DNA of 64,000 bases from positions 22,939,300 through 23,003,299 of the forward strand of contig NC_045142.1 in NCBI RefSeq assembly GCF_008831285.2. Reading direction: 5' to 3'. The translations under genes and the position numbers were made by a program. Source of the stretch: Nymphaea colorata (Eukaryota > Streptophyta > Magnoliopsida > Nymphaeales > Nymphaeaceae). This document shows, piece after piece, positions 46,626 to 57,800 of this stretch; the first letter of the stretch is position 1, and each line of letters opens with the position of its first letter. The notes beneath the pieces were generated by a model. That model saw only the letters and a list, made by a program, of their open reading frames with translations. It was not told the origin of the DNA and ran no database searches.

Positions 46626-49600
46626 CAAAAAATTTGAAAATGAATAACATATTCACAAAACACAAACGAAGATCACTTCTATTGTCTTCTTGCTTTCCTA
46701 TTATACAATTATGTTCTTAGTTATCCACAATGCTTCAACTTTTTCCATGTTTAGACGTCTTTCTTAATATAGAACTTGCTCTGCTGGAATCAAAATTCTG
46801 GAATGTTAATTCCAGAATGTTGATTCTGGAATTGATGGAATCGGAAGTACAACGCAAGATTACAAAACTGATTCGTGTCTGCTTAAATGGTTTGGATTCG
46901 TGGAAGCCTATTTCTGTGTTTGGGCATGGAAAGGTCAAAATTGGAATTAAAATATTGATTGAAAACTTTAAAGGTCATGAGTTATTCGTGTAAAATTTTA
47001 TAAAGGATTTAACAATGTTTAAAAAAATTCTAAAAATAGCAAACATCGAGGTAATTTTTTTAAATAGGACGCCACACTATTTTAAAAATTTGTAAAAAGC
47101 AGTAGGGTGGACATGAAATTTTTTATAAACAGCTATTAAAGCCATTAGGATTCACTTTCTTTTTTCCTTTTTCATTTTTTTCTCTCTTTTCCCCACATTC
47201 TCTCTTCCTGTGACTATGTCGGAGAGGAATTGACTTTAAAAATTTGAATTTGTTTCCCTGGGCTACAGTAGATTTTCCAGGGGAGTAAACACACCTAACT
47301 TTTCAAGTCAAGACAACATTATAGACCGGTTCCATGTTATTGTCCTTTTATACCTATTCATTCACAAATATCATTAATTTTTTCCCCCATAAAGGGAAAA
47401 TAAAACAATGAAAAATTCATGATATTTTGAAATGATGCAAGATGAAAGCATAACCAAAATTTTGTAATTGGACCCAATTAGAATTTTTAGTATTTGTAAA
47501 TGGATCCAGATCCGCAGTCCATCCCTTTCTCTATATAAGGAGGCGTTGGATCATTTTGTAGTTAGTCAATCAGTTGAAAGAAATGAAGTGTTTGTTAGTT
47601 TTTTTATGTTCTTCTTGTTCCTTTGATCGTTTGCTTGAGTTTTAGTTAGTTTTAGTTTAGTTTTAGTTTAGTCTTGAAAGCAGTTGGATTTAGATTCCTT
47701 AATCTTCATTTTTATTGCATCAATTGGTATCAGAGTGAGACTTTACGTTCATGAGAGACCAAGTTCAGCAAACCTTGTTGTCACCCCTACAGTGTGTTCC
47801 TACCCTGCACATGGCTGCAAAAGATAAGAAAAAGGCAAAGGGTTCTGCTGCTACAGAAAAAAGGGTTGCAGAGTTTGCATTGAACGCAAACGAAGAAAAT
47901 CCAACAGAAATCGTGCAGTCTGAAGAAGAAAATCAAGAAAACTTACAGCAGACTGTAGCAAAGCACGGATTTGAAATCACCCGCATGAGACAGGATCTTG
48001 CTCTCATAACCAGAAGCATTGATGAAATCAGAGGAATGCTCTGCTTGGTTTTGCAGAACGCGCAGAATAAAGATGAAAATCTGCAGGCGTTTCCTGCTGC
48101 AAACTATACTCCCAACATCTGTGCATTGGGAGTGGACGGAGGTGAGCAGTCACGAGGAAGCATTGGGAGTTTGAGGGAAACAGGAGCCACGTCTGATGGG
48201 AGTCCTGCCGGAGCTCTGTCACTGGCCGTCGAACCTCACCCAGCGTTGAGACTCCTCACCGGAGTTCCCGTCTGGGGCGTCTTCCTCCCATCGTCAGGCA
48301 GGAACGACGACCATGGGGTTGTCCCTGCCCACCAGTCGGCAAACGCTGGTACTCTGCTCAGCGAAAGGAATGTCGGCGGGTCTTCCCGCCACATTGGGTG
48401 GGCAAGGGGAAGCGCAGAGGGCATCACTGTTTCCGTTGAGCTAGCGGCAATGCAAGGAACGTCGCCAGCAATATCGCCAGCAGTTCTCCAACCGGAGGAA
48501 AAGATCTGGTGGCACCTCTGCCCAACCGGCCGCCGCCCGTCCCCCTGCCTCCCACCGTCGCACTGCCTCCCGCGCAGTTCGTGGACCGAGGGAGAGTCGC
48601 CTTCCGTCGTTCACCCACCATCATTTCAGGTGGGGGGTGGTGGGCGCCCCTCCCCCTACCGCTGGTTTCCCCTCTTTCACTCAGACGAAAAGGGGGGAAC
48701 TCCAGCTGCGCCTCGAGCTCGAGGGTTTGAGCTAGTTCTTTTGGGGACCGGTTGAAGCGGAACCGGGTTTTAGACCCTATTCGAACCTGTATCGCTCAGT
48801 CTCCAGGTTCAAGAATTGGAATCCAAACCCAATCTCACTTCTTCCACTTTCTTTAGCTAGATCCGATGCAGGGTCGTTCCAGAACCAAGTCCAAGCTCGT
48901 GTTCCTTCTCCGAAGCCACCGCCTAAGCCGCCACCTTGATCATCTTTAGAAGAAGTTGGGGACCACCAACCAGGGGAGCGGCGGGTCTTTTTTTGTTCAG
49001 CAGATCCAAACCTTATTCAAACCCTCTAAGGTGAAGAATCATTTTGGCAGAATGAAAGATTTAGACTCGTCGAGGGCGACTCTTCTCCAACTAGGAGAGT
49101 CTAATGCAAGATGAAAGCATAACCAAAATTTTGTAATTGGACCCAATTAGAATTTTTAGTATTTGTAAATGGATCCAGATCGGCAGTCCATCCCTTTCTC
49201 TATATAAGGGGGCGTTGGATCATTTTGTAGTCAGTCAATCAGTTGAAAGAAATAAAGTGTTTGTTAGTTTTCTTATGTTCTTCTTGTTCCTTTAATCGTT
49301 TGCTTGAGTTTTAGTTAGTTTTAGTTTTAGTTAGTTTTAGTTTAGTTTTAGTTTATCCTTGAATGCAGTTGGACTTAGATTCCTTAATCTTCATTCTTAT
49401 TGCATCAATATCTCAAATTTGTCGATATTGCTTTTAATTTTAAACAACTTTTCTGGATTTTGATCAATGTCTCTATAAGAAAGTCAACTCAAATGTTCAA
49501 AAACCTTCAAGATCATATTGAAATGAGTGCTTTCTGAAAGAAGAGAATGGATGGTCATTGGAATTGTCATTGAATGGTTCTTGATACTGAAGGTCACTTA

Positions 49601-52479
49601 ACTGATTTAGGTCTGACAAATCATTCAAAGTGCTGACCAATTGCCATTACTCTTTACATTTTCTTTAAAAATTTTGAATTCGCAATACTTTTTCCAAGAA
49701 AAATAACTTTCTCGTATGGTACATGAGAAAAAATTGCCAATGAAACCTGAGATCAACATTTGTGACAATGCTCCTATTACACCTAGTATATTATTTTTCT
49801 ACCTATTATATTTTTTTAAAAAAAATTGAAACACCAAAAGCTCAATACAAGCAGTATAATTCCTAGAAGCTTCATTTCTTTGTTGCTGGTATTGGAGCAG
49901 GAGAGAGAGGAAGAGAATTTAAAATGGGTGGTCTTCTAAACAATTGTATAACAAACGCAAAACTATGATTGCCACATTGAACATGAACGCAACAAATCAA
50001 TAAATTTTCCTTTTGTAGCATGAGAAGTTACAACATATGAAGTAAGAAAACCTACTTGTCCATCTTGCATTCCCTTTTCAATATCGACAGTGACAAAGTA
50101 TCCTTCTCGCTCATATTTTACATTGGGGCACTTCTCACAAACCTGAAACACATAATATTTATCAATTTGTTAATCAAGGCAAAATTCAAGCTATGAACAA
50201 CCAGGCGTAAGGTCAGAAAGCAAGGAAATTATTTTTTAAAAAATAACTGCACATGTGTATTGTACTAAAACTCCAATAAGAGATTTACTTGGTGAATGCT
50301 TAGGGGTGTTGGTAAACAATATTTTCACAGCAGAACCATACAAAGCCTATTACCACCATACGTTATGCTTGCTAAAAAAAGAGAAAATACAAACGTCTGT
50401 AGTAGGACAATTGCCCCATGGTTCATGGGGTTTTGAGCTTTTAAATACTTGGGTTCTACTGTTACAGAAGATAACATTGAGAAAGAAGTTTGATATGAAG
50501 AACGTGAGACTCAACAATTAACCCATTAATATTATACTAAAAAATTCATCATCATTTTAGTTGATTTTTTTTTGTTTTTGTTTTCACATGATATTTAAAA
50601 CAAAAGGCATGGAGTATAGTCCAGCTATTTGACAAATACTAAAAGAAGGTGGTCAAACTATCAAAGAGAAAAGCATATAAGTTTGATTGCAAGTGAAGAA
50701 TAATGAATTCAAAGCCAGACAATAGGATTAACTGGAAACTCCAATATGAGCAGCCCACACAGATAATGATGGTTTTTCTTAAGAACAATAATCATTTTTT
50801 TCAAAGAACAACGTGGAGAAATCTGTACCTGCTCTGTGATCTGCTGGAACATTCCAGGGCCAATTTGTTTGTGATAGACCTCATTTCTGCAGTTACATTT
50901 TCTCTTGCCAGGGGCTGGCTTCAGCACATTTTTTTCTCTCCAAACCTGAAGAATTCAAAATGCATAATATGTTAGTCTTAGAGCATTAGAATCTTAAAGG
51001 TCAAATTCACCAAAAAAATTGAAAAGGATGTAGCCTACTTTTAATGTGCCACCCATGTACAGATCTTCTAACGTTGCATGCAATTCCACAATCACATCAT
51101 CCCCTTTCACAATCTTTTCTTCCTCCTCTTGCATCCCACCACCAAAGAATCTAAAAAGCAAAAACAGTTACACAGAACGGTCGTCATGAAAAACGTTGAC
51201 TAATAAGCTGAAGCACCAAATGAAAAAGGGTAGGATGTAACGTGATCATACTCAGGTTTAAACATAACGGGTTAGACAAGTCAAGTCGTCACGACAAGAC
51301 CACTTAAGCTAAGCAATTGAAGCTATATTGGAGGAGGATATGGGAAGAGAATCTGGTTCAGTTTGATCATTGTTCTGACTCCTCGCAGTTCTCTTAATTG
51401 TATTGGTATATACCTCACATAAGTTTCCAATATAAAATAACTCACTTTGTATGTATACAGGAAAAGTAAAACAAAATACAGTGAAAACCAAGAGCCTTCA
51501 GTATTAAACTCTTTAACTTTCTAAACTTCTACGTATCAAGACCAACACCTTAACCAGGTGGCGGAATTCTCTTATTGGATCTTTCAGCGATACGTCCCTC
51601 CAACCCAAAAAAAAAATAGCCGTCCCTTCGGAACAAGGTTGAGCTCACGAACCAAACCACGTCCAAATATGGAGTAAGTCAGCAACAGTTTCTATTAATT
51701 CACAAAATAATCTGTTTATTTCGATTGAGCTGAGAGTAAAGAAGAACCATCTGTCTGTATTGTTCACTAAAAGCCTAGATTTCTCTGACATGGCCATATA
51801 GCTTCTGGTCGATTCTAAAGAATCTAAACAAAGAATTCTGGGGGAAAATAATTTCCGCGTGCAATACTTAAACAACATTAGCAATAAAGGACATGCATCA
51901 TGGAGTTCAATAAACAGAAGTTAAGACATACTGGCTAAATATGTCCTGGAAGCTCCCCCCACCCCTTCCGCCACCAGCCGCACTTTGTTTGAGACCCTCC
52001 TCGCCATATCTGTCATAGATTTCTCTCTTCTCTCGATCCGTCAGGACCTCATATGCTGACAAACCACAGGAAAACATAAGCAATTAAGACTTGGCTTATC
52101 CCCAATCTTACCATCCCATTTGCATCAAGCAACACAAACAAATAACTAGTAAGTAAAACGGTAACTACCATTATTGATTTCTGCGAATCTCTTGTTGGCC
52201 TCCTCGTTCCCTGGATTTTTGTCTGGATGGTACTTCAGCGCAAGCTTCCGGTAGGCGCGCTTGATTTGCTCCTCGGACGCCCCCCGCGGAACTTGCAACA
52301 CATCATAATAACTCTTCCTGCGACATTCAGCCCTCGAAATCAAGACACAGCCCTAGAAAACAGCCCAAATCTCACAAGCAAGGCCAAACGGAAACATAAA
52401 ACGCTTACCCGGCAAATGACGAACAAGTAAACGCCAAAACGAATAGGAACGGCACAACCAGGAACTTCAACGCCCCCAT
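44116..52479 (-). CDS. ERDJ3B: ER-luminal DnaJ protein ERDJ3B
   Basis: ERDJ3B is an Hsp40 co-chaperone of BiP in the ER lumen that acts with SDF2 in folding of secreted and membrane receptors. Ten exons join in frame to 342 aa: 52479-52409, 52317-52169, 52055-51932, 51150-51039, 50945-50829, 50142-50056, 46237-46178, 46092-46015, 44710-44639 and 44274-44116, all GT/AG. A signal peptide ([20 protein letters not shown], cleavage near 23) precedes a J-domain (25-95) with HPD at 54-56. A glycine-rich stretch (GGGRGGGSF) follows. A short cysteine pair set, C169/C171 and C193/C196, replaces the long zinc finger of other DnaJ types, as usual in this family. The C-terminal substrate domain ends KIKAVLS with no KDEL. 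The 3.8-kb intron 6 holds an LTR retrotransposon. An ER-stress element lies upstream. Confidence 0.97.
46500..46700 (-). mobile_element. Fragment of the GTACGG-repeat hAT-like family (ERDJ3B intron)
   Basis: Starts CTATGTCACATAGGTACGGG, the exact inverse of the right end of the element at 57899-58423. It shares CATTTTCAAAAAATTTGGGTG, GTACGGCCGTAC and the AT/GT microsatellite, then ATTTGAAAATGAATAA. Similarity ends near 46650-46700 and no left terminus was found, so this copy is truncated or rearranged. A set of short TTCTGGAAT palindromes follows at 46793-46833. Confidence 0.65.
47436..49407 (+). mobile_element. Non-autonomous LTR retrotransposon in ERDJ3B intron 6
   Basis: Two direct repeats, 47436-47722 (287 bp) and 49105-49407 (303 bp), start TGCAAGATGAAAGCATAACC and end TTGCATCA, with about a dozen differences by eye plus extra TTTAGTTAG units in the second. 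Each has a CTATATAAGG TATA motif. Right after the first LTR, TGGTATCAGAG (47725-47735) is a tRNA-Met primer-binding site. The internal region has one long frame, 47751-48755 (334 codons). Its first 120 residues are charged and coiled-coil-like ([19 protein letters not shown]), gag-like in feel; the rest is proline/serine/glycine-rich. No protease, reverse transcriptase or integrase is present. It lies antisense to ERDJ3B. A clean 5-bp target duplication was not seen. Confidence 0.85.
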
Positions 52480-52738
52480 CTCTTCAGCTCCAAGAGGCCA
52501 GAGCCAAAGATTCCCAAATTAAGCCTCGCAGAATCCAAAGAAAACGCAGAAAGTACAACAGCTAGATCGATAGAAAGATTCGTAGAGTTGTGTACAATGC
52601 GAGCGAAAGATGGACGGATGGACGGATCGACCGATCGCTAAGTAGCGGAATCACGAAAGAGATGCTGACAGTTGCAGAGAACAGGAATAGGAAGACGAAG
52701 AGGAAGGAGAGAGAGACGGTGGTTTGGAGGCAGAGAGG

Positions 52739-52856
52739 GCTTAAATATGGGCTGAAGAATGGGCGTTGCTCTCTTTTGCGGATGACGTGTCTTCCTTCGA
52801 GCTCGACCAATTAGGGATGCTTATTTCGTTATAACAACCAATTAACATCTGCCACG
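52739..52856 (-). promoter_or_regulatory. ERDJ3B: ERDJ3B promoter with ER-stress elements
   Basis: CCAAT at 52838-52842, exactly nine bases, then CCACG at 52852-52856: a perfect ERSE consensus (CCAAT-N9-CCACG). The CCACG overlaps a CACGTG G-box. A second bZIP-type site, TGACGTGT, lies at 52783-52790 and resembles the unfolded-protein-response element. A TATA-like CATATTTAAG (minus strand) is near 52739-52748, about 260 bases before the start codon. Plant bZIP28/bZIP60 with NF-Y act through such sites, so stress induction of this ER chaperone is expected. Confidence 0.8.
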
Positions 52857-52859
52857 TGG

Positions 52860-54704
52860 AAGAAACGTTTGCTGACTCAGCTCCCATGAAACTGTGACTT
52901 AGTCGATACGGCGGGTCCTGGATCGGGTCTAGTGGACCCCGTATTGTTGTCCCAAAATTAAAAGAAAAACCACACCCAAGTCAAGTCCATAGATCTAAAC
53001 AGCCCCAAGTATCAAATCTGACCTTAGATCTTGTGAGATATTGAATAAGAGATCCAAGATTTGTGGATTTCATGTTCACTGAAGGGAAGGGGCGCTTCAT
53101 AATCTCTGATTTGAGATCTTCATGATTTCAAAATCATGGATTTAAGATCTGACTCTCTCCCTCTGATTTCAAATTTGAAACTTTCTCAATGTAAAGAAGT
53201 AAAATAACAGGGTGTTTCATTGATCCTGATCTAAAATTCTCATAATATGATCAGACTCTCCTCTTTCCAATCTTAATAAATCTGACATTTTTCCAATGTA
53301 AAGAGGTAAAATAAAGATTAAACTGAGGATAGTAAGTTTGACATGAGACCATTAGTTTGATAAACCATAGATTTTGTCATGGATCTTTCGCCGCGTTAGC
53401 AAAAATACGCTACATCAGATCCCCAGATTTTAAATCTACAGCAAAAAACAAATGTCTCGTTTAAGATCTTTAGTGCATATCTTAATTTTGATCTAAAATC
53501 CATGAACCATATATTTTACCTGACATATCAGATTCAAGTTAGATACACAGATTTAAAATCAAGAGTAATCAAACGCTCTTCAAAGCTTAAATCCATAGAT
53601 CTCAACCTAAAGGGAGAGTCGAGGGCTTGAAGTCCTCTGCAACTGAGAAAAAGATGGCAACTTTTCAAAAGAAAGGAAAAAACTAACAGATCAATCCACT
53701 GATGCCTTGAAAAAGAACCCCAAACACATCGAATTTGTCGCCTTTTAACTAAAGAACAAAGGCATAACAAATAATCTATAAGAATCAGAACATAAATTGT
53801 CGAATCAAACCACATAATGAATCAGAAATAATGAAATCAATACAACCAACAGTGAAGAAGAAACCAACCACCAAGAGGAAACAACAGAATGAAATTTGTT
53901 CAAATTTGACAATAAAAACAAGAAGATCTCTTGTCTAAACAAAAACTTGGGTATGGTAGGAAATCACATGGCTTACCATTGATGTAGAGATTTTACCATT
54001 AAAAAACAATAACCGCGGGAGAATCACCAATGGCTGATGCAACAATAGTTGATAAATTTACAGTGATTTTTAAATTTTTAATCATTCAACAACATCTGTC
54101 ATTCCACATATTTGAATTCTCATACATATATGTATATAATTTTGAAACTAAGACAAATAAGAGGAGCGTTGCATCAAAAAAAAAAAAAAAAAACTTTTGA
54201 TAATATTGTGAATCTCATTTATATGTTACGTCAACGAGCTTAATTAAGTGTTTCAATCCGAAGTGGACTTGCTTAATAAACGAGAAGAGATGGAGGAGAG
54301 TCTTACTTGCCAGTGTCTCTTCGAGTTGGATCCAGATCTGTAGGTCCACAACTTCGCGGCCCGACACCGCTTGCTCGTGCGAGACAGCATTGTGTGCGGA
54401 AGGAGGGGCCTCGATAAATCGTCGATGGCGATTCCCCTGTCGTCCATCGCAGCACGAAAACCACGAAGATCAAAAGGGCGAGAGGTTCGATTTTTAGCTT
54501 CTCTCTCTCTCTCTCTCGCTCGCTCAGGAGAGTCGCGATTCCACAACGTGAACTAGAGAAGCGTAGAATTGATTGCTCTGATTTTTTGGCGCCCTTTTTC
54601 ATTTCCTGCTCTCCTGGTTAGGGCTTCCGACGGATTTCAGCGTTTTTGGAACTCTCATTCTGCTTGTGATTGATTCCTAGACTCTCCAACCCTTGTCTAT
54701 CTCT
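52860..54704. other. Intergenic between divergent ERDJ3B and SNU23
   Basis: AT-rich with many GATTTAAGATC-type words around 52990-53600 (AGATCTCAAATCC, TTTAAGATCTGAC, ATTTAAAATC in both orientations), which look like a degraded repeat. Minus-strand frames at 53534-53815 and 54253-54602 show no family motif. A CTCTCTCTCTCTCGCTCGCTC tract lies near 54500-54523. Confidence 0.5.
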
Positions 54705-54712
54705 TATATATA
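54705..54712 (+). promoter_or_regulatory. TATA box of SNU23
   Basis: TATATATA lies 110-117 bases upstream of the SNU23 start codon, in a pyrimidine-rich context. Transcription would be expected to start near 54735-54745. It is the only good TATA on this strand close to the gene. Confidence 0.5.
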
Positions 54713-54821
54713 CTCTGTTCTGTTTGGGCAGAACACTTCAAGCGGAGAGCGACTATTTGTAATATTTCACTTATCGTGAAAGCAAAATCAAATACGTTCA
54801 GCTGAAAATCAGAACTTTTTG

Positions 54822-57800
54822 ATGGCTCATTCTGCTAGCAACGTGAGTTCCTTCTTTTTATCTGTCGAAATATTAACGAATTTGTGAATATAAACGCGTG
54901 CCATCTTGATGCTGGCTCTATGTTTGTGGATGTTGTTGTCAATGGGCACCATCTGTGGCTGGTTTTGGGTGCAGACCGTGGGTGTGGATAATACCCACAG
55001 AAGAAAATGGAACAGAGAGGAGTATTTGGAGCGAGCTCGTGAACGCGAGTTGCAGGTGAGGTGGGTCGACGCCTGTATGGTTGAATTTGACAAGAGTTAT
55101 TGTTGTTCTTCCTGTTATTTCCGGATTCTTGTTAATTTGCTTGTTTTTTGGTTTTGCTAATCGTGTATAGGAAGAAGAAGGCCATTTTAAGCAGAAAGGC
55201 AAGTTGTTTCACTCTCCTATCTAATTTTGAAGGGTAGAAATGCAGTTTCGGTTTGTCAGGTCGAGAGAAGGGAGTCTTGAAATATATGAAGATAGTGATT
55301 TTAGCATTACTAAAATTTGGTTTGGAATTGGATGTATTCAGCAAAGGCTCCTCCTGTGCAAAGAAAACCGCTGAAACACAGGGACTATGAAGTTGACCTG
55401 GATTCTCGTTTGGGGAAGACTCAGGTTAGTGCTGAATCTGCTGATCGTTTCTTTTTGCGTTCCATTTCATCTCTCTAACTTTCTGTTTTTTTGGTTAGTG
55501 TTTGTTACATTGTAATTGGCATGGTAACTCCATGCTGGAAGAAGTGGGACTGGCTTCATGCAAGTTAGACTATTTTGAAACTTTTAATATGGGATATGGA
55601 AAGTTAGACTACTTTGCAACTTTTAATATGGGATATGGATTAACGTGACCTGTCTCCAACTATTGATTTGATAGCAGGATATATGATAATGGTCATACTT
55701 GATATGGACCAATTCAGAATGTATTCTAAATAGGGCTACTTTACTGTTTAATTAACTTGCTTCACAGGGAAAGATGTTAATGGTTTCATATCCTTATAGG
55801 TTTTACTTGAATTTTCGGATGAAGTTAGGCCATGTAGTTGAGCATTTAGCTCCTAGCTGGTAGTCATATTGATCCAAAATTGCCGTCCTTCTTCTTTCTA
55901 TTTAAATTTTAAGGCATCTTATTTTAGAGGAAGGAAGAAATAAAGCTCTTTACAAGTTCTGCTTGTTCCCTAATGAACATCAAACCAAGTTAGGAACATT
56001 TTCATGCATAGCATTCTATGCATGTCAATGATTATCTCTTGTGCCTTGTTGAATACATGCGGGCATTTTTCTTGACAAAGCATATTTAAGAAATCGTTAC
56101 ATGTCAAACAGATGTACTTTTTCCTGTAAGTGGTTGGTTTTTCTCTTGACCAAGAATGTGTACTGGAAATCATATTTCTTTTACTTATATGTATATGTTG
56201 AAATTTCTTTTTGTGCAGGTTGTCACTCCTGTTGCACCCCTAAGTCAGCAGGTATGTCTCCATTACATAATCTTGTCTTGTTATGCTACTTATCAACAAC
56301 ATTTATTTCTTTACAAATATTTCTGATGTTGATCAAGAGATTAAGAATTCGCCTCATTGTTGTTTCTTTGGGATGAAATTTTCCATTTTCCCATGGTTGT
56401 GGAGTCTAGATTGTCACATTGGAGCATAACAGATGGTTTTGATAGCGACGAAAAATCTTTCTGATCAAGTTCATGACCACATAACGCTCTGCATTTATTT
56501 GATGTTTTTGATGGATTTTGTGTTTGATGATGATTTTGATTTTTGTGATTTTAGGTGCCACAGCAACTTGTTTTGTATCAATCTGCCTGTAACAACTGTT
56601 TTACAGTAATTTTTATTTGTCCAACTGTTTTGGCTTACCTAGCTAAGAGGATTCATGCATCAAACTTCTGTGTAACTTTTTTGATGCCATGTGCTGCATG
56701 GAGATTGCATGTTTGAATTCCCACTTTTTATGAAACATTGGAGAATCTGTGGAAATCCAGTTCTCATTATTCCTAACCAACGTAAAGATGATGATGAGCA
56801 TAAAGAGAAAAAGAGCTGAATAGAGAACAGGCTAACCAACAACTGTTAGAGTAGAATTTACCAAAGCCACCTTATGAGCTAACCACAGAGAGAGTTTTTA
56901 TGTGACTGGCCTGACGAGTACTGTAACAGAGAGCAAAATTGATCTATTTGCATATTCCTTCTCCACGACAAGAGAAATTGGACTATGGCATCTGCCTGGA
57001 CTTATTGCTTCCAAAAACTGACTATGTTCTGAGAGATAAGGCTGTCATCCTTTCACTTGGATGGCCTAGCTGTTGGAAAAATAAGAGCTGTGAACATAGA
57101 AACTGTTTGCAATAACCATTGGTAGAGTTCAAAATATATCAATCAAATTTGGAGGAATTGAAGAAATTACAGATTGGATCTTAAAAACCTAATATCTGAG
57201 ACGACAAAAAGCATGTAAACAACACTTGGTCCAAGACCATATCTATGGTTGCTCAAATTGGTTTATTAAGCTATTTCAACTTTTTGATGAAAGATTTTTT
57301 TTCTATGATCATCTATCTTAATTTCTTTGCTTTGTGCAGGCAGGGTATTATTGTGATGTTTGTGAATGCATAGTAAAGGATTCTGCAAATTTCTTGGATC
57401 ACATCAATGGAAAGAAACGTATGTTCCATGCATATGTTGATGGATTTGCACAATAAACCCTATCTGACTTTTTTTTTTCTCTGTGTTACTTTAGACCAAC
57501 GTGCACTAGGAATGTCAATGCGGGTAGAACGTGCTTCTCTTCAACAGGTATGCTATTCTGAAAATTGTGAGGTTCTCCTGATTTGGTGTTAATTAGTGTT
57601 GATCCTTTGTTGACTCATAATCTGGATATAAACTACTCATCTGTATTATATGAAACGTTTGCCTTGGTTGAGGTTAAATTGTATCGCTGTTGGTTAGGTA
57701 TTGTTCTGCTGAACGACATTGCATATTTTAGTTTGATTGTATTGTTTTGCCTGTTAATTGGGCAAATTGGTCTTGATGTCTCGGGACTCTAGCTGGTTCT

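Noticed and set aside
47751-48755. 334-codon frame as a host gene
   Set aside because: It lies between two LTRs right after a primer-binding site, so it is the retrotransposon's internal frame.
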